NCBI GenBank assembly: GCA_023846275.1
Contig: JAIUJO010000141.1
Coordinates: 454,001 to 518,000 of the forward strand
DNA: 64,000 nucleotides
Direction: 5' to 3'
From: Vanilla planifolia
Lineage: Eukaryota; Streptophyta; Magnoliopsida; Asparagales; Orchidaceae
The notes beneath the pieces were generated by a model. It ran no database searches. It was not told the DNA's origin and saw only the letters and a list, made by a program, of their open reading frames with translations. Shown one piece after another: positions 1 to 14,100 of the stretch; position 1 is the first letter of the stretch, and every line of letters begins with the position of its first letter. A program made the position numbers and the translations under genes.

Positions 1-133
1 TGATAGAAATGATGTTTGACTTGCCATGATATTTTTCATAGAGTTATAAATTAAATTATATTTTTTTATTTAATCATGTAGCATTTTGGTTGCATAATGT
101 CACATTTCAATAGTATCAAATTTAATGATGGTG

Positions 134-247
134 AATGTTACACTAAATCTCTATAGTGTATTTATGTCACTAATTCACATTTTCACTTTAACCTTTTGAT
201 ATTACTATGTAAGTATTTGGTAGTACTTTTGGGTATGATGGTCGATG
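134..247 (+). repeat. Truncated satellite monomer (about 115 bp)
   Basis: Two K1 boxes sit only about 115 bp apart (aatgttacactaaatctc near 134 and gatgttacactcgattg at 248). Between them the unit runs through the first Y-type motif (ttttgatattactatgtaag) and then jumps straight to the gatggtcgatgatg that precedes the next K1. About 300 bp of monomer, including K3, the AT dyad and K2, is missing. This looks like an internal deletion of one unit. Confidence 0.6.
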
Positions 248-3200
248 ATGTTACACTCGATTGTGCTCGTCTATCGGAATATGAATTTTCCATACATTTG
301 TATATTTCTTCAGATGTTTTACTTGAATTTAATATATTACCGCGAAACTCAAACTCTCCTTCATTGTTAAATTTACATCATTTTAATTTGGCAAAATTAC
401 ACTACCTCAAATTAACACATTTTAGTATAATTAAGCTTTTATTTGTTATTGAAATAATAATTTATTATTTTCATGTTTAATTATTTTTATAATTCATTGC
501 AATTCCAAATGAGATTTGATGGAGATGAAGCAAGCATAGTTGAACTCATCTTGACGATTAATAATTAATTAATTATTGTTTTTATGTTAATAAATTTTTT
601 TATGCCATAGACATGCATTACATGAAATTTCAAAACACTCCTGATTCAGTGGTCGAAGATGTTATGCTCAATCTCTTTAGTATCAAAAATGCAAATATTG
701 ATTAAAATTTTGTACAAGACTTAAAATTTTTTCATTTGTTGTTATGCTTCTATTTTTCTCCAAATATTCTATGATATGACCTTTGCCTATCTTTCATTTT
801 TTTTATGTTATATTTTTTTAATTTATCTCATTTCATATTTTGTTTTATTTAATAAAATTAAAATAATAATTTCTTTTTTTAAATGCTTATTTAATTTTAT
901 AAATAGATTATTTCTAAATGATGTGATATGGTAATGAAACAAATAACATTGAACTAATCTCATGGAGCTCTATTACATTAAATATTCATTTTAATATTTT
1001 TAAATATTTTATCTTTTGTAATTTTGGCATGTTTTATGAAACAATACTATTCATATCATTTTTGACGATTGAGAACAATAAACATGATCTGAATTATAAC
1101 ATGTAATAAAACTTTCACATCACATTCATCTCATAAATTGAATTTTTTCTTTGATTTGGTTAAATTTCTATGAAACTCTTAATCTCTTATTGTGTGACAT
1201 TTACATTGCCTAGATTTTGTTATATTACAAAGTTTCAGTTTATCTAAATTTAAAATTAATATGTATTTCTTTAACTTTAAGATAATAATTTTTTTAATTT
1301 TTTATTCTTATTTGCTTTTGTGTTTCATATACATTCCAAACAATGCCTACTTGATCAGAAGTAAACATCATTGCATTCATCATGATGAGTTCTATCAAAT
1401 AACATACACTTTTCTTTTTCATTATTTTTAATTTTTAATTTTTTACGGTTTATAGTCTCTTTGTGAGATTTTTTTGTTCGACCCTATTTGATGACTGAAT
1501 GTTACTTTTCAACATGTAAGCGTCATAGAATGAACTATTCCCTCAAACATTATCCAATTTTCTCAAATGTTTTCCTTTGATTTGTATATATTATTATGAA
1601 ACTTTGATTCAGTTCTCATGTCACATTTATGTCACTTTGATTAGAGTGTATTACATTGCTTCAATTTGTGTCATATCAACTTTAATATACGTTCATGTAA
1701 CATTAAAATGATAAATTATTATTATTTATGCTTAATTAATTTCATAATTAGAAAAGTTCTAAAAAATATTTGATGTGGATAAAACAAATACTTTTACTCA
1801 TATCTTAATGAGCTCCATATAATTAAATATTTATTTTTTTATTTTACATTTTATTTTTTTAAGCTTTATAAGAGGTTTCTATTCAACCAAATCTGATGAT
1901 TGAGGTTGTTATGCTCATTCTCCTAAGTATCTTTGCCAAAAATATTTTTTTTGAAATTTTTATCATTTCTTCTATTTTTCTCTTTGATTTTGTTCTACTA
2001 CTGTGCAACTCTAAAACTTCTCTTATATGAGTCTTACATGCCTTTACTTTTTTTTCATTACAGTACATCCATATTTTTATTTCTACTTTAATAAATATTT
2101 GTTGGACATTAAAATAGTAATTTACATTGATTTATGCTTATTCAAATTGGTAATTTACAATAATACTTAATGAGGTTCGATCTAAATGAAATAATTGCTG
2201 TTAGTGTGGACTCGACAAGTTCCATCCAAATAAACATTCAATTTGTGACTTTTAAATATTTTATTATATAAGGTTTTTGTACATTTTACAAGATATTTCT
2301 TTCCTTAAATGATTTCATGATTGAGGATGTTGCACCAAATCTCTTTAGTATTTTGGAAGCAACTTTCTTATTTTGCACAAGATTTGATGATCAAGGGTTC
2401 GCTCTCAGTATCCTTTGTATCTTACAATGTATCTATCCCATAAAATACATATTCTTTTTTTAATTTTTTTATTTTATTACATTATTATAAAAATATAATT
2501 TACCTCTCATGTAACCTTTAAAACAATTTAATTTTGTTATTTTGTGGTTCTTTTATTTATCTTACTTAAGATTAAATATATATATTTATTTTATATTAAA
2601 ATAATAATTTTTTTTATTATTTATGCTTATTAACATTCATAATTCAAGTAATTCTAAAAGATGCATGATTACATCAAAAGAAATATTGTTGGACTCTCTT
2701 GATTAGCTTTCACAAATGAAGTATTTATTTTATTATTTTAATGTATTTATTTTGATGAGTTTTTTATGATTTATAAGTATTTGTATTTGTATCTGATTTG
2801 ATAATTTAAAGCTTTAAACTTGATTTCTTAGTAAAATGACTTGATTTTCTCACATAATTTATCGCATGTCTTCCAATGTTTTTTCATGATTTGAGTATAT
2901 TACAAAGAAATTCTAATTCTTCGATCATGTGACCACTACATTGATCTTATTTAGCTATATTATATTTCTTTTAGTTATCTTATTTTATATTTAATTTATA
3001 TTTTTAATAATAAATTATTATCTATCATTACTTATGCTTGTTCGCTTTTGTAATTTGCATTTATTCCAAACGAGTCATCTCGATAAGCTCTATACTTTTA
3101 TTTATTAATGTTTTATGAGACATTTTTATTCATACCAAATTTAATGATAAAGCATGTCACATTCAAACTTCTTAGTATCTTTGAATGCAACTTTTCTCCT

Positions 3201-5403
3201 TATTGATCACATTTCTTAAAATTTTTTTCTTTTATTTCTTTATGGTATATGTATTCATTTTATGACATTTATGTTTTAATATATGTTTTTTTAATATGAA
3301 AAACATTATTTGTTATCATTTGTGTTTATTTACATTAGTAATTCATTGTAATTCTAAATGACCTATGATGCCATGAAATAAACATTGTTGGACACTTCAA
3401 AACAATCTCTATCTAATCATATATTAGTTTTTATATTTTTAAATATTTTATTTTCCATTTATTTTGGATGTTTTATTAGAAATTTTCATTTGTACCATAT
3501 TTAATGATAGGAAATGTTACACTCGATCTGCAATGTATTATGTAATACAACTTTTCTTCATAGATTATTTATTTTCTTCAAATTCTTCACTTTGATGGGG
3601 ATGTATTATTTTGAGACTTTAATTCTCCTTCCATATGACTTTGAGATTGCATTAATTTATTCAAATAGTAATGCATTAACTGATGTCTCTTTTGCTTTAA
3701 TATTTATTCACTTAAGATTAAAAAAATATTTTATTAATGTTTATTTTTAAGATATTTGGTAATTTGTAGTAACTCAAAATGAGATCCAATGTAGAAGAAA
3801 CAAGCATTATTTGACTCATCTCAATGTTCTCTATCAAAATAAATATTCATATTGTTATTTTAAATTATTTTATTTTTATGATTTTTGCGAGTTTTATGAA
3901 AAATTTTGATTCACTCCATATTTGATGATCAAGGACAACATTTCTTATTTCTTTAAAGTTTCTACTTTGATTTTTTAATTTTATTATTTTGCTATAAATA
4001 TTCAACTCTATGACCATTAATTTATCTTATTTTAGCTTTAATATATTTTTACTTAATATTAAAATAATAATTTATTTATATTTGTTATTATTTATATTAA
4101 GAATTCATAATAATTCCTAACGATGACCCATTAGAAAAACGTAGTTGTCATTGAACATAACTGGATGAGCTTAATCCAATTAAAATTTTAGTTTTATAGT
4201 TTCAAAATTTTTTATTGCTTTAATTTCATTTTTTTACTATATAATTCCAAATCTCCTCCTTGCAACCTTTGTATTATCTTGATTATGATGTCATAGTAAT
4301 TATTTTTATTTCACATTTAGGCTTTATTGTATATTTACTTAATATTAAAATAATAATTCATTATTATTATTCTTTTTTATATTAGTAATTTGTAGTTATT
4401 CAAAACAAGGTCCAACCGAAATGAAATATTATTGAGCTGGTCTCGATGAGCTTTCCCTAATTGAATAGTCATTTTTAAAAACATTACATTTTTTAAAATT
4501 TTTTTGCTGTTTATGAGGTATTTCTATTTATATTGTATTTGATAATCGAGAATACTCTAACAGAACTTCTTAATATCTTGGAATGTAACTTTTTTGTACA
4601 AAGTATCTAATATTTATTCCCTTATGAACTTTATATTACATTTATTTGGTAGCATAACATTGGATTACGTTATCTAATTTCAAGCATGGTTTGATTAAGT
4701 TGAAACAAATATTATAGGAAACCTTTTGAAGAGTTCTTCACAATTAGAAGTCATCATTATATTTGTTGGTATTATATTTTCTAGGGGGTGTGCATGATGT
4801 ATGAGATATTTTTAGTTATAGGTCATTTAATGATAAATTATGTTACCCTTGATTTTTTTATTATCTTATAATTCTACTTTCTTAAACAATTTATGAAATT
4901 ATTATAATTTGCATTATTTGCATATAACACATTGGTTTAATTTGTATCATTTTTCTACATTATATATTTATTAAACATTAAAATATTATTTTATAATTAC
5001 AATGCATAGTTTATTTGGTGATTTGTATTATTTTTCTTTATTTTCATTAATAGTTTAAAATAATTTTAAAATAAGTTTTAAAAAATGAATTAAATTTCTT
5101 AAGATAACTAACAAGCTCTATAGATTAAATATTTATTTTTGATATTTAAGATTTTCATTTTCTAAAGTTTTTTCTTTCTTCATGAGATTTTCCTATTCGT
5201 TTTTAATTTGGTGATCGAGAACGTGACAGTCGATTTATTTAGTATACTGTAATGCAACTTTCTAGTACAATTAATCTTCATTCATTAAAGCTTTCTATTT
5301 TATTTGGGAATGTCACTATGATATTTTTGTTCTCCTCTGATATCACCTTTATATCGTAATGATTTAGTTTTATTATATTGCTTCAATTTGACTTCTTTAA
5401 ATT

Positions 5404-5424
5404 TATATATATATATATATTATA
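5404..5424. repeat. TA dinucleotide run
   Basis: A run of alternating T and A at the point where most monomers carry a tatatatttactt variant just ahead of the AT spacer. It is a local slippage expansion inside a forward satellite monomer. A shorter similar run occurs at 37262-37274, at the left edge of the retrotransposon. Confidence 0.8.
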
Positions 5425-8400
5425 TTTTCTTAACATTAAAATAAAATATACAATTTTATATAATTATTTTTTTTGCATATTTTAGTAATTCTGAACTTTT
5501 TCTAATGAAGAGAAATGAATATCGTTGGACTATTGTTGACTATCTCCTTCAATTAATTCTTTATTTTTGTATTTCTTTATTTGTATTAGGTTTTTGGCAT
5601 GCTTTAAAAGATATTTTTCTTTATACATTATTTTACAAATTAGAACATCACACTTAATCTCTTTAGTGTCATGCAATAAAAAATTTTCATACAATTTTTC
5701 TCATCAATTAAATTTTTTAGCTATCATTTGCTCATATTACTACGTAATTTTAAACCTCCTCTCATGTGATGTTGAGGTTGCACTTCACCTTCTTCATATC
5801 TTGGATACTTTTTTTCGATACATTTTACAACATTTTTTTTAAATGTTTTGCTTTGATTTAGATATTCTACTATCAAAATCTAATTGTCCAAGTGATTTTT
5901 ACATCACTTTAATTTGGTTACATTTCATTGTTTTAATTTATCTCATTTCAACTTTAATACAAATTTAATTAATATTACATTAATAATTTGTTATTTTTTT
6001 AATACTTTTGTAATTAAAGTTATTTTAAACATGGTCTTATATAGTGAAAACAAATGGCATTCACATTGTGTCAATAAGATTTTTACAATTAAATATTTTT
6101 CACTTGATTTGATAATCAATTATATTATAGTCAATCACTATGGTATTATAAAACTCAACTTTCTCATGTAATTTATCTCATTACTTAAAATGTAATATTA
6201 TTTTTGTCATATTATTTTAAAAATGTAATTCAACTTTCATATAACACTTATAGGATTTTGATTTTGTTGCATACCTTACTTTCATTTATCTCATTAATGT
6301 TTTAATAATATATTTTCTTTGTATTAAAATAATATCTCTCGATAAAATGTTTTTTAAATTCATCAAATTTTTTTCATTTCATTTATTTCTAATGAACTCT
6401 AAATGTTCTTTAGTGTGACCTTGACCTCTCACAGTTTTTATTTTATTACGTCACTCCAATTTATCTTATTCTTACTTTAATATATATTTAAGGTTAAATA
6501 ATTATTTATTTTTATTTATTCTATTCTTAGTTGGTAAGTTATAGGAATTTTGAACCAAGTCTAATTGAGAAGTATTAAACACATTGGATTAACCAACAGT
6601 CACTATACAATTAAATATTTATTTGTATATTTTGATATTTTTGATTGTTTTGCTTATTTTAAAAAAATGTTTCTTTTCATACTATACTTGATATTTGCAT
6701 AAGTTACAATTGGAATCCTTTGTATTTTGGAATGAAACATTATTGTAGAATTGAACTTTTCGTTTCAAATTTCTTGCTCTGACTTGGTTGTTTTATAGTG
6801 AAGCTATAATCCTTCTATCTTATGATCTTTACATCACTTTTATTTTGTTATATTTTATTTCCATAATTTATTTTATTAAATCTTTAGTATATTTAATTTA
6901 TATTAAAAATAATTTATTATTATTTAATAATTTTTTAATTTGAAATTCATAATAATTCCAAGCAAAGTTAGATCAAAATGAAACAAATGTTGTTAAACTC
7001 AACTCATTGGACTCTATTTGTTAAATATTTAAATTTTATAACTTCCAATATTTTATTTTATTGGAGTTTTGATTCATTTTTCACATATATTTATTTGTAT
7101 CATATTTGATAATTGAGCATGCTACACTTGACCATTTTTGGAACTTAGCATGTAATTTTTTAATCCAAGTTATCACATTTCTTGAAAAGTTTTTCTTTCG
7201 TTTGAATTTATTACTTTGAAAAACTAATCATCTATTCATGTGACCATTACATCACCTTCACTGGGTTACATTATATTTTTTTAATTTATCTCATTTTTAC
7301 TTTAATAAATTTTTATTTAATATTGAAATAATTATTTATTAGAGTTAAATTTAATTACCTTTGAAATTGGTAGTAATTTAAGACAAGGGCTAATGGAGGA
7401 GATCATCTTCGTTGGACTTATATCAACCAGCACTATCAAATTTAAATATCATTTCAATATTTTTTTACTATTTAATATTCTTTTATTTTGGTTTCATGGT
7501 AGTTCCATTCAAAAATAATTTGATGAATGAGAACTTTACATTTTATCTCAACACTATCTTGGAAAGTAACTTTCCCTTACAATTTTTCTCATTTCATTAA
7601 AGTTTTGTCTTTTCTTGCTAATAATTATTTTTAACTCCAAACCTCTAATCATGTATGTTACACATTATTCTAATTTTTTTCAATTACATTGCGTTAATTA
7701 ACCTCAACTTAACTTTGATATTTTTTTCTTAGTATTACATAGTAATTTACAATTTTTATGCTTATTTATTTTTGTAATTAGAAATAATTCCAAATGAGAT
7801 CCAACCAAGACAAAAAATGTTATTTGACTATTCTCAATAAGCTTTATTCAATTATATATTAATTATAATATTTTTTTAATATTTGTTATATAATTTACAA
7901 ATTATTTGAAAGTAATTTTGATTCGTATTTAGTTTAATGAAGCAAACATATTGCACTCAATGTCCATAGATTCTTGAATGGAAGATTCTCAAATAATTTA
8001 TCTCATTTCTCCTGAGTTTTCATGTTGCTTTGAATATATTATTATGAAATAATAACTTTACTCTCATTTGATAATTGCACCATTTGGATTTGACTATATT
8101 ATATTGATTCAATTTACCTAATTCCAATGTTTATATAAATATCCTTAATCTTATGATCATAATTTATTATTATTCATTCTTATTTAAAATAAATATTTTA
8201 TTTGATAGTGCTCATTGAGAAGAGTTAAATGATGGAAATTCATTCTAGAGCACACCTTGTTTTAAAAAACATTACAAATAGAAATGACAAATAAAGCAAG
8301 AAAGAATATTATAAAATAGAAAGTTAAAAAAATTATTAAAAGGAATATTTGGTTCCATAGAGCACTTTGAGATGTGTAACTAATTTTATTTCTTCTAGAT

Positions 8401-10760
8401 CGAATCACTAATAGAATTACTACAAAATGCAAAAATAAATAAGAAAAATAATAATAAATTATTATTTAAGTAATAAGTAAATATATATTAATGTTGAAAT
8501 AACTTAAATTGAAGTAATATAATAAAGTAAAAAAAATAACATTTGGCACGCATAAGAAGAGATTAGTTACATAGTAATATATCCAAATAAAGTTAAAAAA
8601 ATTTCAAGCAATAAAATAAAATTTACCATTAACTTCCAATTTAAGAAACAAAAGAGGGTGAGTAAAATAACCATAATAGTAAAGTTAGGTACAAAATCAA
8701 ATGATTAATAATGCATTCTAAAATCATTTAAAAAAATTATTAAAAAATATAAAATAGTTCATTTAATTCTAATTTTAATGAAGACGAACTTGCTTTGTTT
8801 GATTCATCTTTATTGTAACTAGCTCAAAATTATTGAGAATTATAAAATGAAAAAACAAAAAGTAATAAAATATTGTTTCTAAATTTTTAAAAAATAAATC
8901 GAAGTTACAATAAGTCAAATTTAAGAAAGATGATACGACCAAATAAAAACGATGTAAATGTCATGAGGGTCAAGATTTACAATTACCTTATAAATTAATC
9001 AAAATCATGGAAAAAATTTAAAGAAATAGGATGAAGTTTATAGAAAAGCTATAGCTAAAGACTCTAAACAGATATAGTGTAACATTGTCAACATCACATA
9101 ATGTGAAAACCCAAGACCTGTTATAAAAATTGATAAAAATAAATATTTATTGAGAAAGTGCTCTTTAAGATGACTCAAAGACCATAGTTTTGTCTCATCA
9201 TACTTAGGTTGGAATTTTTAAAAATTGCCAAACAGAAATTAAAATTAATAATGATAGTTATAATTTTAATTATGAGTGAAGATATGATAAAGATAAAATG
9301 TGATTGATTTAAATAATATTATATAACAAAATCATATAGTAAAAGTTGCAAAAATGAGATAAATTAAAAAAGAAAGTTCTACTCAATGACACTAATGAGA
9401 TCGTGTGTAGCATCATCAAACATCAAGTCAAGTACAAATTCGAAAGAAATGTAAAGTTCGCCAAAATAATAAAAAATAAAAAAATAATAAAGATTAATAT
9501 TTAATAATAAGCATAAATTTCATTTATAACATTTAGTAAATTTATATTAAAGCTCAAATGATATTAGCTGAGGCAATGTAATATAGAAAACATTAAGTGA
9601 GGCAAGGGTAATAAGAAAGGAAAATTATAGTTAAATAACAATATAATGAAACAAAAAAAATATTTCACAAAAAGAGTTAAACTATGTCACAAAGTTACAT
9701 TCCAAGGTAATAAAAATATCAAGTGTAATTTCCACTACCATAAGAAAACATACAAATCGAACTACATCATATGACCTTCAAAAAATATGGGAAAAACATT
9801 TAAAAATCCCTAAATAAAAAGTTAATTGGATAAAGCTCATCGATAGATGTTTGACAAAGTTTTTCTTTTGGATCATTCGTTTTTTGAAATTATTTTGAAA
9901 TATGATAGAAAATAAGCTTAAATAATACAAAATTATTGTTTCAACATTTAATAACTATATACTAAAGCTGAAATGTGATAAATTGAAGTACTATAATGTA
10001 ACAAAATCAAAGTAGTAAAATGTAACATGTGGAAAGATTTAGAATACAAATTTTGCATTCTAAGACACCAAGGAGATTGGGTCTAACATTATTGATATCT
10101 AAAAATATTGTGAACCAAACTTTTTCATAAATATTGTAAAGTCTTAAAAAACTTAAAATTATAAAACAACTATTTAAATGATGGAGCTCTTTGAGACGAC
10201 AGTAATGACTTTAGTTTCATCAAATAAAGAAGTCTAAACAGTAATAAATTCTTATTTTAGTGTTACATAAATATATATTAAAGGTAAAAATAAGATAAGT
10301 TGAAGTCATGTAACATAACCAAATCAAAATGGATTGTAGGTCACACGAGACGAGAATTGCAATTTCTATAATAACATAACTAAATCATAGGAACAATTTT
10401 TATTAATCAAATTATCTATCAAAGCATTTAAAAATTAAAAAAAATTAAATATTTAAAAAAATGAAAATGGATATCTAATTAGTTAGAGCTAATTGAGATG
10501 AGTGTTATGATATTTTTTTCACCTCAATTTGATTTTGTTCAGAATTTTTGTAATTTTAAAAACTTTATAATGTTCTCAAACTCAAATGAAATAAAATAAA
10601 AAAATATAATATAATATGATAAATCAATGTAAAGCACACATCGGATGTAATTTGGAGCTACATTGTAACATAAATAAACAAAAGTGAAAACCTCTAGAAA
10701 AATGTTAAATTGCATAAGAATGTTTAATTTAAAGGTATTAAGGATATCTTGTGCAACATC

Positions 10761-11183
10761 CTTGATCATCAAATCAAATATAAATTGAAATGCCTTATAA
10801 ATCATGACAAAAGCTTAAAAAATAATACATTTTAAAATAACTAAATTGAATATTTAATTGGGTATAGCTCAACATGATGAGTCTAATGACATTTGTCTCA
10901 TCTCAATTGTACCATCTTTGGATTTACTTTGAATTAGAAAATTAAATACTCACAAATAAAAATAAATTATTATTTTAATATTATTTAAATAAAAGTCTAA
11001 GTTGGAATGAGAAAAACAGAAGCCATGTAATCTAAAAAAAGAAATGTGATGTAAAAGTTAAACGAGATAAGAATAAGGGTTTCATAGTAATGTAATTGAA
11101 CCAAAGCGAAACATTTTAAGAAATGAGTTAAAGTTTTTGGATAAGTTGCACTTGAAGATGCAAAGTAAATCGATTGTAACATC
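10761..11183 (-). repeat. Exemplar monomer (423 bp, reverse)
   Basis: One complete unit measured from the end of one reversed K1 (gcaacatccttgatcatcaa around 10753-10772) to the end of the next (gtaacatccttgatcatcaa around 11176-11195). In order it holds the aaatgactt/ccttataaatcatg segment, the AT-rich ataaaatatttaa-like stretch, the K2 dyad (gatgag at 10876-10881 with ctcatc at 10897-10902), ttgaattagaaaattaaata, the AT dyad region (aataaattattattttaata), the K3 counterpart (agaataagggtttcatag) and K1. The two flanking K1 boxes share cctt-gatcatcaaat exactly, among the best conserved pairs in the block. Confidence 0.8.
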
Positions 11184-14100
11184 CTTGATCATCAAATTTT
11201 ATACAAATCGAAATGACTTATAAAATATATGAAAGCCTTAGAAGATAAAATGATCTAAAATAAATAAATAAATATTTAACTATATAGAGCTATTTTGTAC
11301 ATGTATAGTGACATTTATTTTGACTTCATCATAGTTTGCTTAAAAATCTTGTAAATTACAAACATTAATGAACATAAGAGTAATAAATTATTATTTTAAT
11401 AATAAGAAAATATATATTGAAGCTAACATAAGATAATTTAAAAGAATGCATCATAACAAAACCAAAGCAAGAATTTTGAAGAAATAAGTCAAAGTTCTTT
11501 TTTCAAAATTTCATTCAAAGCAATTAAATTAACTTTATCACGAATAATCATAAAATTAAGCCAAAAAGGGGTAAATTGCATCGAAGCAATAAAATCAACT
11601 CAAGGTGATTTGAGGGGCAAATGACATGATAATATACTAATGAAGAAATAAAAGCAAATAAAAGATAAATCTTTGAAGAAAAAGAATAAATTTTATGTAA
11701 AACTTGGAATCCAAGATGCCAAAAGAGATCGATTGACACTTGATTGTCAATTCAAGCATCAATCAAAATACTGCCAAAAGCATTTTAAAATAATAATAGT
11801 TGAAAATTTTAAAAATGTGAAAAAAATATTTAATTACATATAGCTTGCTAGATAGGTCCAATAATATTTGTTTAATCTACATTGAACCTCATTTAGAATT
11901 ACTTTAAATTATCAAAATAAATATTATAAAATAACAAAAAATTATTATTTTGATATTATGAAAATATCTATATATATCCAAAAGTATAAATGAAATAGAT
12001 TTAAATAGTCCAATACATGAAAATCAAAATTTTGGGATGTTAGCACAAAAAGAAAATTAGCATTTCCTGTTAATATAACTAAATCAAATTGCAAAATCTT
12101 AAGAAATAAGATAAATTGTACTCAAACATTGCATTTTATGACACTAACAAGAACAAGTGTAACATCTTAGATTGTCAAACACAGCATGAATTGAAATATC
12201 TTGTAAAACACGTAAAATTTTATAAATAAAAAATTTAAATATTAAAAATTAATATTTAGTAGTGCAATTCTCTCTAAGGCAAAAAAACATTTTCTTTAAC
12301 TTGGTGGAAACTCAATTATTAATTATTATAAATTATAAAAATAAATAAAGATAAAGAACATTTAATTTTTATTATAATATCAATTAAACTATATTAAATT
12401 TGAAATGAGGTTATTTGAAAAATGTATTATATCAAAATTAAAGAGTTTTAAAGGTAATAAGGATGAAGAATTAGAGTTTCTTAGTAATATAACTAAATAA
12501 AAATAAAAAATAAAAAAAAAACAAATTTTAGCCAAAAGTTTTATTTTAAGATACTAATGAGTTCAAGTGTAGCATCCGTAGCTGTTAAAGCATGTATTAA
12601 TCCTTCTTGAAAACTATCACAAACTCTTGAGACTAAAATATTTAAAAAGAGTTGAAATAAACATTTAATTGCATAGAGATCATTAAGATGATCCCAACGA
12701 TGTTCTTTTAAAATATTGTGCATTTAGAGCAAAAAAATTTAAATTTTTTTTGTTTTAATAAACATTTGCATATATCAAAGGTGATATAAAATAAACTAAA
12801 AGACAAAAATTTACCAATTCAAAGTGATCTAAAGATGACACAAGAGAATAATTTGAGTTACATAGTAATATAACCATATCAAAACAAAAACTTTTAAAAA
12901 GCTAGATTTGCTATTTATGGAAGTTGCATTACATGAAACTGAGGAGATCAAGTGTATTGCCTACATTTACAAAATTTGGTATGGATTAAAAAGACTCATA
13001 AATTTTGTTAAGTCCATTAAAAATAAATTATTGAAAAAATTAGAAATGGATATTTAATTAGATAGAGCTTGCTGATTTTAGTCCAATGTCATTTGTAGCA
13101 TCTAGATCAAACCTTGACTAGAACAATTTTTAATTATAGAAGTAAATAAGCACAAATAGTAGTAAATTATTATTTTTATGTTGAATAAATAAATATTAAG
13201 GCATAATAAGATAAACTAAAGTAGCGTAATACAACAAAATAAAAGTGATATAATTGTCAAAGAATAGAAGATTTGAAGTTACAATACATTTTAAGCATGT
13301 CAAAGTAAACAATTTGAAGAAATTAGAAAAATAATTAAACAATAATTAAAATAGATAGTCCTTATTTACACAAGTAGAATGACATTTATTTTGTCTCATT
13401 GATGCCTTACTTGTAATTAATAAAAATTATCAAAGTAAATAATAATAAAATATTATTTTAATATTACATAAGCATCAATTAAAGCTTAAAAGATAACAAA
13501 TAAGGCTATTCAATATAACTAAACGAAAGAATGCAATGGTAACATGAGAAGAGATTCATAGCTATATAGAAATATAACAAATTCAAGGCTATAAAGATAA
13601 AGAAATAATGTAGATTATATGAGAAATTGTAATTCCAAGATAATAAGTACAATCAATGCAACAACCATTATCATTAAATTAAGAATTAATTAAAATATGT
13701 CATAAATCATGCAAAAAAATTAAAAGAAAATTTAAAAATTATGAATTTAATATTTTTTTGGGTACATCTAATCTAGATCAGTGAATTGATATTTGTTTCA
13801 TCTTGATAAAAATTCGTTTGGAATTATTACAACTTAAAAAAATAAATAATCATGAATAATACAAAATTATTGTTTTAGTATTAATTAAAACTATATTAAA
13901 ATTGAAGTTAGTTTGACTAAAGATATCAAATATAATGAAATGAAATGACATAATGGAAACACAAGGAATTATAGTGTCCTTGTAGTTTAATAAAATTAAA
14001 ATGAAAAATTTATAAAAAGAATAACATAGAATATATCCCAATATTACAATTCATGATGCTAAAAAAATTATTTGTAACATCCAATGTTATAAAAAAACTA

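Larger units (their letters stand above)
1..8190 (+). repeat. Satellite block A, about 410-bp monomers, forward
   Basis: Diverged tandem copies of the about 410-bp monomer, all in forward (T-rich) orientation. Recognisable K1 boxes (variants of gatgttacactcaatctcc) lie near 134, 248, 658, 1495, 1905, 2323, 3158, 3515, 4545, 4840, 5220, 5648, 6120, 6705, 7115, 7530 and 7945. Best-kept intervals are 410-430 bp; shorter ones (134 to 248, 3158 to 3515, 4545 to 4840) and longer ones (4840 back to 3930, 6120 to 6705) mark truncated or partly duplicated units. Box K2 variants (gagatgaa followed about 20 bp later by actcatct) recur, for example near 520-560. Copies are so diverged that only the boxes align by eye. 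No gene is present: stop-free stretches of up to about 95 codons are low-complexity F/L/I/Y/S-rich translations of the repeat. Confidence 0.85.
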
